A stretch of 64,000 bases of DNA from Phytophthora hibernalis (GCA_012656075.1 JAAKBF010000009.1:1612001-1676000); one strand, 5' to 3'; positions 9,671 to 21,291 are shown, counted from the stretch's first letter. A program made the numbers and translations. Notes: generated by a model from the sequence alone, not told the origin.

Positions 9671-12600
9671 TTACATTTCCTTGGCCATGTACTCCTCGTA
9701 GCTCAGGCCGAACAACCTCTGCACGTCACGCTGAATGTCGCTCTTGGACACCTTCCAGCCCGTCGCGAACATCTTGTCGTACATGTCCACCAGCACCTCT
9801 CCGATCACATCGCGCGAGTGGCTCCACTTGTAGATGAGCTGGTCCAGCACGCGCGCGTCCGAGTGCTGGCTCGTGAAGGCCGTGCCCAGGATCTCGATGC
9901 GCATGCGCGTGAGCTCCTCGATGATCGACGGGTTGTTGCAGTACCACCAGCAGCCGTACAGGTGCAGGTTGCGGAACTTGTTGGCCGTCACCGTCACCTC
10001 GTGCTGGTTCACGCGCGACAGGAACGTGGCCAGGAACTTCACCTTGGGGAAGTTGCGGCACAGCTTGATCAGGATGTCCACGTTGGTGGGCTTCACGCCG
10101 TCGCCCGCCACGCCCAGACGAGCGTTGATGGGACGCACGCTGTCGAACTTGAGCGCGATCGGCAGCTTCTGCTCCTCGGCCAGAGGCAGAAGCACCTGCA
10201 ACAGCAGCTCCGCACCGTTCGGCAGCTCGTTGGCACCGGACGCGGGGCGTCATCCTCCGGGTACTCGAACGAAATGGGCACGCTCGACATGAAGTACTCG
10301 GGTTTCATGATGTCGATCCACTTCTCCAGCAGTGTGCGTACACCCGCCAGCGTGTGCGGCAGCTTGAACACGTCCAGCGTCGGGCCGATGGACGCCCAGT
10401 CACCAAGCAGAATCTGGTCCACGCGCAACGCAGAGCGGAAGTACTTGCGCGACCACGCAGGCGGTGGCGTGTTCGTGGCGGGGTCGCCCAGCCAGTGGCG
10501 AGCCTCCTCCGGCTCAAACGGGATGTTCGTCATCACGGCGTACTTGAGACCGGACAGGCGGAACACTGTGTCCACGTACTCCTCGGGATCCTGCTGCTTG
10601 AACCACTGCTGGATGGCGCGCAGGTCGCGCTTCGCCACCAAGTCGTCCAGTCCCAGCAAGTGCAGCGTCGTCAGCACACCACGGCACGCCTCCGACACGG
10701 GCGAGCGGTCCACGAACAGGTGCTGCCAGATGAGACCGGCCTGCTTCTCCTTCGGGTACGAGTTGAACTCCTCCACCTGCATGGGAGCCGTCTGCAGGAA
10801 CTCGGCCACGAGGTAGTGGTAGGTCAGCAGCTCGTCGACTCCCCAGAGCATAAGTTTGCCGTGGCTTGGAGGAAACAGGTGCGTGTGCACATCGATGATC
10901 TGCACGCTGGCGACGGCTTCGCGGACGAACGTCGCTACTTCTTCTTTGGTGGCCAGGAACTCGGTGGTCTGGTGGTTGCGCAGCACGTCTGCTAGAGTTT
11001 CGAGTGCAGTCTGTTTGCCCGAGACAAGGCGCTGGTAAAGCGCTGCAACGTCAGCAGCGAAGGAGGCGTAGGCGTCGTTGGTGAGGTCAAAGCCCTTGAT
11101 GGAGCTGAGCACGCCGGCAACTGCCACGCCTACACCACTCGAGATTTCGGAGGAGGACTCAGCACAAACAGGCTTGGGGAAGTCGTGGCTGCTGCTCTTG
11201 CTGGCTTCAAGCACCTGTTGACTAGCTCGCCAAAGCAGTCGAGACACCCGGCCGTTTTCACCATCATCGAACTCGTATTTGCCCGTCGACAGGTTCGCCG
11301 TGAGACCCGTGTCATAGTTCCATGTCTTCTCCGTCAATGAGAAGATCGGTGCGCTATTCTGAAGGGAGTCCATTTGGCCAACAAAAAGCGTCGGAACATC
11401 GCGCTTGAGTCCGCTTGCGACGGTGTCAGGTAGCGAAGCGTGACAGCAGCAGCGAACGCCATGAACTTGCTTGGACGGTAGTTCTCGTCGCGAGCGATGT
11501 TGTTGTTTACCGAGTTCAGTAGACGCACATAAAGTCGCAAGAGCGCGTTTTGGGAGACCCAGAAGTTGTCCAAGCCGAAGTGCGGGTGCTTCATTCGCAC
11601 AAGCCACTCTGCGTAAAATTTGCGAGCTTCCGCTTCAGTCACGCCACCAGCAACCAGCGCGGGCAGAATGTCCTTCTCAAAGAGCGCGTCCAGGTATTCA
11701 CCAATGATAGGGAACTTCTGGAACTGGTTTGCTGTCCGCTGTCGCGAAAGTGCCAGCAGATGCACCATCGCCGAGTTCACTGCATTGCCCAGAGAAAACT
11801 TGAGCAGATAGTCCTTCGCGATCTCCGACTTGTTGGTGCGCACGTGCACACCAGGGAGATTGCGGAAGCTCTCAGCATCCAGAGCCCCACATAAGTCCTC
11901 GATGGCGATAGCCTTGGCCGGCAGCGGCTCCGTGAGCGGCACCAGCGAGTCTCCTGCTCGGTGGTTCGTGATGCGATCCACCATGGTGTTGTGGAAGTGC
12001 ACCTTGGCACCCAGGTACGCACGAAACGGCGCAGAGTCATCCCCTTGACCCAGTCCAGCTCGAGCACCAGCTTCTTGATGTGGTCGCCGTTGTTTGGGAA
12101 GTTGTCCGTGTTGATAATGGAAAGCACATTGTCCGGGATAGCCTTGAACGCTTGCTGCAAGAACTCTGCCAGGTCCTTGATGACCTTCGTGCCCGTCTGC
12201 AGTCCCGCTTCCGTGACGCCGAAGCCGATGTACTTCAGCTGCGGCAGCTTGGCCGGGAGCTCCAGGAACGCCGAACGGCCTTCAGCAACTCCTAAAGAGC
12301 CCACCGCTGTTCATTACAACATACACAACACAGCACAATCAGCTCCAGATCCGAATCAATTGGAAACGCCCCATTCCTACTGACCTTCCAGCTCCAAGAC
12401 GGTAGTGTTCACGCGGCCCTCGGAGTCGGTGGTGTCCACCTCGTACTTGCCCTTGGCACTGGCACAGGCCGTCGCAAAACTCGTTCCACGCGTCTGAGCC
12501 ACTACAACTCCGGAGTCGAGCGCCCGGAACACTGGAACCAGCACTGCACGCTGAAAGTTCACGACAATTGACACAATCGTCAACATTTCATTGATTTTCC

Positions 12601-12713
12601 CTCGAGTTTTGTTGCATTTGCATTGATCTTTTGCGTACCATGAAGCGGCCGCTGCCGATGCAGACGGCGCGCGTGTTGGGGGCGAAGCTTGGGCCCTGGA
12701 TCGGCGTGAACAT
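9671..12713 (-). CDS. Uronate reductase-uronate isomerase fusion (left paralog)
   Basis: Same fusion as the gene at 13331-16358: N-terminal long-chain polyol/uronate reductase, C-terminal glucuronate isomerase-like domain, about 959 residues. Exons are 12713-12639, 12550-12385 and 12306-9671. Its second intron (12384-12307) is absent from the right paralog, while the right paralog has an intron at PDNV that is absent here. The reductase part keeps the IGSGRF loop, the NTDNFPNNGD motif and FHNTMVDR, and is roughly 60% identical to the right copy by eye. From 11124 downstream the two are identical. Three one-base losses break the frame: near 12041-12044 (C run), 11405-11406 (T pair) and 10244-10247 (G run, shared with the right copy). 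Whether this copy is active is uncertain. Confidence 0.8.
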
Positions 12714-13330
12714 AGTCTCGGTCTCTGCTAAATGAGATATCTCCCCTTTTGGTGACGTGGAGTGGAGTCCTCGCAAAGGTGATACCATGATATCTGCGAC
12801 GTGTGACGTGTTCAAAGCTGAAGTTTGAAGCAGATGCTTTCGAGTCGTGGCGGAGATGACATCGCCATGCACGAGTTAGGATTGTGCTGTGTACTTTGGT
12901 TCGTAGGCTTTTGGAAAGAGGCCGACAGGACAAAGCAGTTGACGATCCTTCCAGACCATTGCGGTGTGGTTGCAGTCTGAAGTGGATGATCCCTTTCCGA
13001 AGGATCGTCATGGTGGTGCAGTGTTAACTCGACACGATGCGCTTTGGAGCAGAGACCCATGCCAACATGCCCAACTTCCATCACTCATCAAGTTTACTAA
13101 GTTGAAGCCCACCCGACAGTCGGAAAGCAGCACGACGGCAGGCAGCAAATCCTGAAGCAACTCTACACCATCCCGGTTTAACAGCCGAAGTACGTCAGCA
13201 GCCTCTATCTCCAGGTTCGTAGCCTCGGTTCATAGACACCTATCGATACTGACCTGCGCCGTGGTTGAAGACCTCACCTACGTCATTCTTCACTTTGCCG
13301 TCCAGAGCACAAGCACAACAGAAGACGAAC
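12714..13330. promoter_or_regulatory. Head-to-head promoter region between the paralogs
   Basis: 617 bp between two divergent start codons, near the centre of the palindromic locus (symmetry axis about 13014.5). It is not itself palindromic overall. One small inverted repeat is present: TGACGATCCTT at 12940-12950 against AAGGATCGTCA at 13000-13010. It is a plausible shared control region; no defined regulator site was recognised. Confidence 0.5.
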
Positions 13331-16300
13331 ATGTTCCAGCCACTGCGAGGACAAGCGGCTTTTACGGACGCCACCGACGCCATCTGCATTGGCAGCGGCC
13401 GCTTTCTGGTGCGTGCGGCGTCCAACCTTCTCCTAATCCTCAAAAGTATCTTCACTAACGGATCCTTTACTCTTTACAGCGCTCAGTGCTCGTGCCGACG
13501 CTCCGAGCTGCCGGTAGCAATGTGGTGGTGGCCCAGACTCGGGGCACCAGCTTCGCCTCGGCCTGCGTCAAGGCTGAGGGGACGTACGAGGTGGACACCA
13601 TCCAGAAGGACGGCAAGGTGCAGACCGAAGTCGTCCAGGTGGACGCTGTCGGCTCCTTGGGAGACGCGGAAGGCCGCAAGAACTTCATGCAACTGCCGTC
13701 CAAGCTGCCCAAGCTGAAGCTCATCGGCTTCGGTGTGACGGAGAGCGGTATCGCTAAGGGGGCTCCTGCCATCGTGGACCTGACCGAACTGCTGTTCAAC
13801 TGCTTCCAGAGTCTGCCTGGTACGTTGGAAAATGTTGTGAGGACAAGAAAAGTGAGTGGATGCTAATGTGGTTATGATACAGACAACGTCATTTCGGTGG
13901 TTAACACGGACAACCTGCCCAAGAACGGAGACACTATCAAGAAGCTCGTACTGGAGACCGAGTGGACGGGTCAGCCCAGTGACCTCGCACCTTTCCAGGC
14001 CTATGTGGCCGCCAAGGTGCACTTCCACAACACGATGGTGGATCGCCTGACGTCGCACCGTGCGGGCGATTCACTCGTGCCGCTCACGGAGCCGTGGCCG
14101 ACCAAGACGCTGGTGATTGAAGACCTCGAGGGAGTGCTGGATGCCAAGGTGCTGAGCAACCTGTCCGGCGTGCACATTCGCACTAGTGCTGGACAGCTGG
14201 AGCAAGACCACCTGCTGAAGCTCAGCATCGCGAATGCAGTGCACACCGCCATGGTGTATCTGCTGGCCCTCACGCGCGTGAAGACCACGTGCGACGTGTT
14301 AAAGTATCCGGGGATCCGCCAGTTCCTGGATCTCCTGTACGCCAAGGACATCGAGCCTTCGCTTGTACTGCGCGGGGTCAGCAAGGAGGACGCACAACAC
14401 GCGTATGACGAGTGGATGGGGCGTGTGGAGCACAAGCACTTCGGCTTGGACAACTTCTGGGTCGGGCAGAATGCCATGCTGAAGTACGGCGTCAGGCTGT
14501 TCAGCAGTGTGGAGGCCAACGTGAGCCGGGATGCAACCTATCGTCCGAGTGTATTCATGGCATTCGCCACTGCTGTGATCCTGCGCTATCTGACGCCTAC
14601 GCAGACAGACTCCCGAAAGGAGGATGCCGGTGGTCCTAACGTTTTCGTGGGTGCGCTGGACTCGATCCAAGACCGCACGCCCATTTACTCCACGACTGAG
14701 AAGACGTGGGTGTATGCGAACGGATTGAGCGTCAATGTCTCCACGGGCAAGTATGAATTCATGGACGGCGAGAAGGGCCAAACAGCCAAGCTCCTTTGGC
14801 AGACCAGCCAAAAGGTTTTCGGTGCCAGCAAGAGCAGCAGCCACGAGTTCCCCAAGTCTGCTACGGCCGAGTCTTCCTCCGAGGTCTCGACCGGGGTGGG
14901 CGTCGCAGTTGCCGGCGTGCTCAGCTCCATCAAGGGCTTTGACCTCACCAACGACGCCTACGCCTCCTTCGCTGCTGACGTTGCAGCGCTTTACCAGCGC
15001 CTTGTCTCGGGCAAACAGACTGCACTCGAAACTCTAGCAGACGTGCTGCGCAACCACCAGACCACCGAGTTCCTGGCCACCAAAGAAGAAGTAGCGACGT
15101 TCGTCCGCGAAGCCGTCGCCAGCGTGCAGATCATCGATGTGCACACGCACCTGTTTCCTCCAAGCCACGGCAAACTTATGCTCTGGGGAGTCGACGAGCT
15201 GCTGACCTACCACTACCTCGTGGCCGAGTTCCTGCAGACGGCTCCCATGCAGGTGGAGGAGTTCAACTCGTACCCGAAGGAGAAGCAGGCCGGTCTCATC
15301 TGGCAGCACCTGTTCGTGGACCGCTCGCCCGTGTCGGAGGCGTGCCGTGGTGTGCTGACGACGCTGCACTTGCTGGGACTGGACGACTTGGTGGCGAAGC
15401 GCGACCTGCGCGCCATCCAGCAGTGGTTCAAGCAGCAGGATCCCGAGGAGTACGTGGACACAGTGTTCCGCCTGTCCGGTCTCAAGTACGCCGTGATGAC
15501 GAACATCCCGTTTGAGCCGGAGGAGGCTCGCCACTGGCTGGGCGACCCCGCCACGAACACGCCACCGCCTGCGTGGTCGCGCAAGTACTTCCGCTCTGCG
15601 TTGCGCGTGGACCAGATTCTGCTTGGTGACTGGGCGTCCATCGGCCCGACGCTGGACGTGTTCAAGCTGCCGCACACGCTGGCGGGTGTACGCACACTGC
15701 TGGAGAAGTGGATCGACATCATGAAACCCGAGTACTTCATGTCGAGCGTGCCCATTTCGTTCGAGTACCCGGAGGATGACGCCCCGCGTCCGGTGCCAAC
15801 GAGCTGCCGAACGGTGCGGAGCTGCTGTTGCAGGTGCTTCTGCCTCTGGCCGAGGAGCAGAAGCTGCCGATCGCGCTCAAGTTCGACAGCGTGCGTCCCA
15901 TCAACGCTCGTCTGGGCGTGGCGGGCGACGGCGTGAAGCCCACCAACGTGGACATCCTGATCAAGCTGTGCCGCAACTTCCCCAAGGTGAAGTTCCTGGC
16001 CACGTTCCTGTCGCGCGTGAACCAGCACGAGGTGACGGTGACGGCCAACAAGTTCCGCAACCTGCACCTGTACGGCTGCTGGTGGTACTGCAACAACCCG
16101 TCGATCATCGAGGAGCTCACGCGCATGCGCATCGAGATCCTGGGCACGGCCTTCACGAGCCAGCACTCGGACGCGCGCGTGCTGGACCAGCTCATCTACA
16201 AGTGGAGCCACTCGCGCGATGTGATCGGAGAGGTGCTGGTGGACATGTACGACAAGATGTTCGCGACGGGCTGGAAGGTGTCCAAGAGCGACATTCAGCG

Positions 16301-16358
16301 TGACGTGCAGAGGTTGTTCGGCCTGAGCTACGAGGAGTACATGGCCAAGGAAATGTAA
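13331..16358 (+). CDS. Uronate reductase-uronate isomerase fusion (right paralog)
   Basis: A bifunctional enzyme of about 964 residues. Residues 1 to about 430 are a polyol-specific long-chain dehydrogenase/reductase (mannitol dehydrogenase, UxuB and UxaB family): Rossmann loop IGSGRFLR, NTDNLPKNGD, FHNTMVDR, TEP...IED, and the catalytic K-x4-N-x2-H pattern in KLSIANAVH. Residues from about 520 are uronate isomerase (UxaC)-like: metal-site HTHLF, WGVDELLTYHYL, CWWYCNNP. Known UxaC enzymes convert glucuronate/galacturonate to fructuronate/tagaturonate, which UxuB/UxaB reduce with NADH, so the fusion would join consecutive steps. Exons are 13331-13408, 13480-13819 and 13883-16358. One base is lost in the C run at 15782-15785. 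The preferred substrate is inferred, not shown. Confidence 0.85.
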
Positions 16359-16779
16359 GTGAGAAGGCAAAGAGGGCGTAGCGTTGCAAGGCAGCAACTT
16401 AAATGTCTGGCTTAATGGAATGGAAGCGTGTTTGATACGAGCATTGTTTATCTTGCTAAGGCAGCACAGCCGCCCGACTCGAGCTCATTGAACTGCTTCC
16501 TACGACTACAACATCACACCATTACACGTGGTCAAGCAATGGAAAGGAGGGGTGATCAAGTAGTACGAGGTGTGGTTTGTGCAGCAACATCGACGACAGA
16601 GCTTGCTTTCGTCACCAGCAATTTGTCATTCGTCTAACCTCAAGAATCGATCGATGGTGATTGAATGCTGAAGCAAAACAATATCCATCACGTTGACAGC
16701 CTTTGAAAGTTCGTCTGTGGGTTTCTATCAACCATCGACAAAGCAACAAGCAAAGCAGGGAACAAGTTCGACTACTGGG

Positions 16780-16796
16780 TCATTCTGCAATTCTCC
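16780..16796 (+). promoter_or_regulatory. Oomycete Inr+FPR core promoter (right copy)
   Basis: TCATTCTGCAATTCTCC, 74 nt before the start codon at 16854. Identical to the left-arm copy and conserved in the third gene copy and in the relic, which argues for selection on it as the transcription start element. Confidence 0.65.
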
Positions 16797-16853
16797 AGCA
16801 ACCAAGCAAGTCGTTCACCTTTCAAGCCTCTCGCCCACGAAACAAGTGCAAAC

Positions 16854-17423
16854 ATGAAGATCACCCAGACATTGGTCCTTAGTTTGGGAATGTGCGCGGT
16901 GGCAGCAATCGGTCAAACTGTTGTGAAAGCCGAAGACCAAACGCCGGCACCGACCGAAACCACGACTGTCGAGAGTAGCAGTGGGTCTGCCGATGCTCAC
17001 GAAGGCTACGAGCATAAGGAGCACCATGACAAGAGGGACGAGGACTGTGACGATCACGATCGAAAGCATGATCATGATGACTACGGTAAGGACTACTTCG
17101 GTGGTGGCTACGGTGGTGGCTACGGTGGCGGGTACTCGGACTATGGCAACGACTATGACGTGTACGGATACGGGAACTACGGCAGCTTTGGGTACGGTGG
17201 AGGCTTCAACGACTACGATCCCAGCTCCTACAACTACTATGGTCAGTCCTATGGATACATCTACGGCGACAGCTATGGTTTCGGGTATCCCTACGGGTTT
17301 GGTGACAGCTACAACTATGGCTATCCCTATGGCTATGGTGACAGCTATAGCTATGGCTACGGCCACGATGGTTGCAAGAAGCGTCACCACGGCAAGAAGT
17401 ACGACAACTACTTCGGCTACTGA
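16854..17423 (+). CDS. Secreted Gly/Tyr-rich protein (right copy)
   Basis: Identical in sequence to the gene at 8606-9175: signal peptide, His/Asp-rich block, Gly/Tyr-rich repeats and basic CKKRHHGKK tail, 189 residues, no intron. It lies about 500 bp downstream of the reductase-isomerase fusion in the same direction and ends about 120 bp before the convergent coiled-coil gene. Identity with the left copy extends through flanks and silent sites, so it reflects recent copying and not protein-level constraint. Confidence 0.8.
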   Translation: MKITQTLVLSLGMCAVAAIGQTVVKAEDQTPAPTETTTVESSSGSADAHEGYEHKEHHDKRDEDCDDHDRKHDHDDYGKDYFGGGYGGGYGGGYSDYGNDYDVYGYGNYGSFGYGGGFNDYDPSSYNYYGQSYGYIYGDSYGFGYPYGFGDSYNYGYPYGYGDSYSYGYGHDGCKKRHHGKKYDNYFGY

Positions 17424-17546
17424 GTCTGCTGGTGCGTGACCGCGTGTAGTGTTGCAGAATGCAACTAAAGTGTAGTGTAAACCCAACAGTTTCAATGTAG
17501 GTGCAGCTCTCACCGCTGTCGCTGGATAATCAACTTCTAGTTGTCT

Positions 17547-18035
17547 TCATCCTTCCAGCAGCTCGAGGTACGCCCTCATTTGCGTTGGGAGCTTGTTGGT
17601 CTCGTCCAGAGCCTTAATTATTCTCGCTCTCAGCTCCATTTCCTGCGTCTCCAGCCTCTGTCTGGTCGTCGCCTCCTTCAAGTTGATCTCCTCGCTCTTG
17701 AGCTGCAACGCCTCGCGTCTCAGCGTCTGCTGCTGCTTCCACTTGGTCACCTCAAAGTCAAGGCGGCGGCTCTCGACAGCCAGCAGCTGAAATTCCACCT
17801 CATCTTGCGGGTCAAATAAGGGTTTGGATGCTTCATTTAAGACCCTTTCGCCAATTCTTGGCGTTTTCTTGCCTTGCGACGCCGCGGACGCCGCGTTCTT
17901 GCGCTTGTTGGGGACGGTGAGGGAGCTCAGAGGCTTGTCGTCGTCGGCGGACTCTTCTGCACTCGAGTCGCTTGTGCTTTTGCTTGCCATGAGACGCAGA
18001 CGGTCCGCGAGAGATGTCGAGCGCTTCACGTGCAT
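17547..18035 (-). CDS. Coiled-coil protein, oomycete multicopy type
   Basis: 162 residues, intronless. The N-terminal half is Ser/Asp/Lys-rich (SSAEESADDD, then PNKRKNAA). The C-terminal half, from about residue 75, is a charged coiled coil (RRLDFEVTKWKQQQTLRREA) ending MRAYLELLEG. The helical tail resembles the C-termini of the larger genes at 18954-21117 and 21292-22770, so this may be a short family member. The role is unknown. Its last 37 bases lie within the inverted-repeat arm and are duplicated at 8446-8482. Confidence 0.6.
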   Translation of the reverse strand: MHVKRSTSLADRLRLMASKSTSDSSAEESADDDKPLSSLTVPNKRKNAASAASQGKKTPRIGERVLNEASKPLFDPQDEVEFQLLAVESRRLDFEVTKWKQQQTLRREALQLKSEEINLKEATTRQRLETQEMELRARIIKALDETNKLPTQMRAYLELLEG

Positions 18036-18953
18036 TTTTGAAAAATGTCAATCAGGGTTTATAATAAATGAGCCGTAAAATAATGGGACTTTCTTGGAAA
18101 AGTTAACTTATTGTGTAAAATACAACCGTACATGTAGTACTAGCTTAGGTATTAGTAGTACAGCTTGTACTACTAATAAATGTAGAAGTACTATTGGACA
18201 CAGTACAATAGTACTTCTACATTATTTAGTGTTAGTTCAACAACTACCGGACACCAACAAGGGTGAGCTCTGAAATTCGAATGAAATGGAGGTGAGCTGC
18301 TTTGATTAAACACGTATCGGCATCATGTGTCTACAGGTTGAGGCTTTCACCGCGTTTGCGGAGGCAGAAGCCTCGCCGAAGCTAGTACCAATAGCTTCCA
18401 TGCCAAATGTAAAAAAATAGAAGAAAGAGTTTTAAAATCGTGGTGGTCCAGCGTAGGGAGACGAACATGAGGAGCGGTGCATTGAATTTAGGTTTCATCG
18501 TGGAAGATACTCAGGTTGATACAAATCCACGGAGGGATTGCTTCCTAGTTTGCGTGGAAAATGTCTAATTCTGCCGGACAACAGAACCACCCACGTCGCG
18601 ATGTGTGCTCCACAAAGTCCCGTCATGTTGTCTTGAGCATGTTCAGATCCTGATTGTACGTACTGGGATTGGGTTTGCAGCTTTTTAGTCGACGTTGGCT
18701 GAGCGACGCAAAATGGGGAATGAACTTGTTTACCCCGCGAGAAAAGCGGAGATGCATGCTTTTGAGATGAGACGGAGTCAAAGTCTCCACGCTCTCTATT
18801 ATAGCCACACAGACGGTGAAGTCTTGCTGGTCAGAGCGCAAACGGACTTCCGCAGAAAATCCAACCTCGGATTTTGCAACGCTAACGCATAGTGATCGAC
18901 TTTTGAGCGGAAAATCGGATCACTGATATCCTCTGAAATAAATTTCAGAGAAC
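18036..18953. other. Intergenic stretch with hairpins
   Basis: Low-complexity, AT-rich spacer holding the hairpin pair at 18151-18223. No convincing gene; the ORF at 18695-18892 has no recognisable features. Confidence 0.5.
18151..18223. repeat. Two adjacent perfect hairpins
   Basis: ATTAGTAGTAC (18151-18161) pairs with GTACTACTAAT (18167-18177) around AGCTT. AATGTAGAAGTACTATTG (18179-18196) pairs perfectly with 18206-18223 around 9 nt. Both stems are rich in GTACTA words, suggesting a small foldback element or MITE fragment. Confidence 0.75.
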
Positions 18954-21117
18954 TCACACTAAGGTCAATCGCTCGACGATGTCTTCAAAGCTGGCGCCAG
19001 CGAGCACCATTCGCTGGATTACTTCGGCTCGGATGGCCATGCGCTTGAGTTTGATTTCCGTCCGAGCGCAGGACTCGCGCATCTTCATCTCGCGACGCAG
19101 CAACTTCTGTTCTTTCTGCTGCAGCTCACTTTCGCGAATCCACTTGAACTGCTCAAATGCAAGCTGCTTGGCACGAAGGAAGACACGTTTGCGGTCTAGA
19201 TTGGTGGCGTCAATGGTCTGTGCAGAGTTGAGTATAGCAGGGATCTGGCCGCCCATAAGCGTATCCGTAAGCTCCTTTCGGAAATCATTGGCGAGGTCAC
19301 TTGAAGCAGAATCTTGAATGCTCAGGGGTGCACTACAGGAAATGACCACAGTTTTTCGGCTGTCGTTGGCAATTGGAGGACATTGTTCTTTAGGGGTTGC
19401 GAGATGACGTCTTTGTCCATTGTTTGGAATGTTGTGCGCCAACGAAAGCTCTTCCTCCTTTTCCTCTTCACTTGGAGCATAGTCGCTGTCACTGACATCG
19501 GGCTGACGAATTTGACGATGACCCAACTGCGCGTTGAGAAGCTCCCGGCGCTGCGAGATGACTTGAGCGATGGCTGACCGCAACGCATCCGAAGTTTGGA
19601 AACGTGGTTGGTCTGGGGCAATTTTAGCAGGTTGAACTGGCAGCTCTGAGGCTTCTGTGGTGCTTTGGGGTGTAGAAGATATTTGCACCATGCGTGGAGG
19701 TACAGTAGACACTTGCACTGCGGTTGGAGACGTAGAAGCCTGTTCGGTGCCTTGAGAAGCACCCGTGCTTTGTGCCACCGCTTTGTGGGCTTGCGGTGGC
19801 TCAGAAAGTGAAGTGCTTACGGTTGGCACAGGCTGTAGGAGAGGAGCAGGTGCTTGTTCGCTCGCTGGAGATTTTTCATTTTGTGTTGACACATTCGCGC
19901 TTACCGATTGCTGGACCGGGGCTTCTTCAGAAGCTATAGTTGTACTTGCAGGCTCAGCAGATTTCAAGGCTGTTTTGGACTTTTTCCCTCTATCCGGAGA
20001 CTTCTTAGCAAGGTGCGGTGTGTTCGTATGGCTCTCCGTTGGAGGGGTTTGCGGTTTATCCGATCCCGACCTACTCATTGTTCGTGGAGGAGTTTGGTTC
20101 CCCTCAGCTCCACTAGTCTTCCCAGTAGATGCTTCGACGCGTCGCAACTTCCTCTCCAGCAACGACACCAATCGCTTTCGAACCCCAACAGCACCTATTT
20201 TCTGCAAGCACAGAAGCTCGTCTTTTTCCTCTTCATCAGACACGAGATCAATCACTTCACGCATGGGCGCGACTCTCTTCGCATGCTCGCTTTCCTCAGC
20301 TGCTTTCTTTTGTCCATGCTGATGCGTGTACTTTGCCGACACCGCTCGCTTCTTCCCAGCCTTCGGCGGGATTAGCTGCGCCGGAGTAGCCACACTGCCA
20401 GTTTCTCCTTTCTGCACATTCATAGCCGCCGCTCTCTTTATTCTGAAGCCCTCACCGTTACCCGCGCTAGTGTCCTCGCCTTTCTCGCCGTTATTCTTGC
20501 TCACCGTTTTATCTTGCTTGGACTCATGCTCCAGCAGTGGATCAGCACTGTCCTGGGTCTTGGATATTGTGCTTTTTCTCGGGTGACCTGACTTGGCATC
20601 GCTTTCCCCGTTGTTGCGTGGGTGTCGCCACCCGCACGCCGTTTCTCAAGCCCTCTTCGTTGCCGTGGTGCATTGCAGACCTTCCTCTCCTTGTAGCTCT
20701 GATGCTTGGGTCATGCAGCATCTGCAGCCTCACAAAATGCGGGCACATGGAGTTGAGCTTGTCTTCGATCGTTTTCAAACCGGCCACTTGGTTCGTCTTG
20801 GTGAGTGTGAACTCTGGCTTGGAAGCTATTTTCGCTGTCGTTTTGAACTCCATCAGGTAGTGCTGCAACATTTTCTTAGCGAATTTGCCGTCCCAATGAG
20901 ATTGAGGCGACGCGCAGTTGACCGACGCGGACAACTCGTTCAACGCATTGGTCTCGATCAGTTCAGCTTTGTCCAGATCGGCTGCACCCAGATTCGAGTA
21001 GGGACCCGACGGAGCGGAGAGCGCAGTCGCCCGAAAGAAGTTGTCGTCCTGCTCCAGCCACGCCACGGTGGCATCACGTTGCGACTCGGACGTCGTTGGA
21101 TGTTGTTGCCTCATCAT
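18954..21117 (-). CDS. Coiled-coil protein with N-terminal WLEQ/helical domain (copy A)
   Basis: Read as one gene from about 21117. The N-terminal domain (about 20650-21060) has VAWLEQDDNFFRATA, then W..K.AKKMLQHYL and MCPHFVRL, a pattern I associate with a large oomycete multicopy family. A long Ser/Thr/Pro/Lys-rich linker follows, then LRSAIAQVISQRRELL and a C-terminal coiled coil ending ERLTLV. Between the domains, around 20590-20655, the frame moves by +1, by a small intron or an indel; copy B shifts the same way at the same relative place. Function is unknown; the basic linker and coiled coil would suit a nuclear or DNA-associated protein, possibly of transposon origin. Confidence 0.5.
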
Positions 21118-21291
21118 GCAGTGCCCGGCTCTTGTTTTTGTTAATAGGACGTACAGGTCGGGTGCAGTAGTGATGCTACTGTGAACATTCAGACGGGCAC
21201 AGCATCCCGTGCTAAACGGATGCAAGAGCTTTGAAGGTTGTTGCGCGGTGTCATGTTTGGTCATGAAGTTGAACGATACGTGGTAGATAGC

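Larger units (their letters stand above)
8446..11124. repeat. Left arm of a 2,679-bp inverted repeat
   Basis: Every base x here pairs with base 26029-x in 14905-17583. Encoded ORFs on both strands are identical in the two arms, and I found no mismatch within the stretches compared. Boundaries are sharp: the first mismatches are at 8445/17584 and 11125/14904. The arm holds the 3' half of the reductase-isomerase gene, its 3' flank, and the whole secreted Gly/Tyr-rich gene with its promoter. Confidence 0.93.
14905..17583. repeat. Right arm of a 2,679-bp inverted repeat
   Basis: Reverse complement of 8446-11124. The outer end falls inside the 3' end of the intact coiled-coil gene (17547-18035). 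This arm therefore looks like the template, and the left arm like the copy. Confidence 0.93.

Noticed and set aside
9632..10816. 394-codon ORF antisense to the isomerase domain, present in both arms
   Set aside because: GC-rich antisense frame with His/Arg/Val bias and no domain; the opposite strand encodes a recognisable enzyme.
8446..17583. Transposon with long terminal inverted repeats
   Set aside because: The arms contain ordinary genes and their outer end is inside a host gene; there is no transposase between them and no target-site duplication seen.
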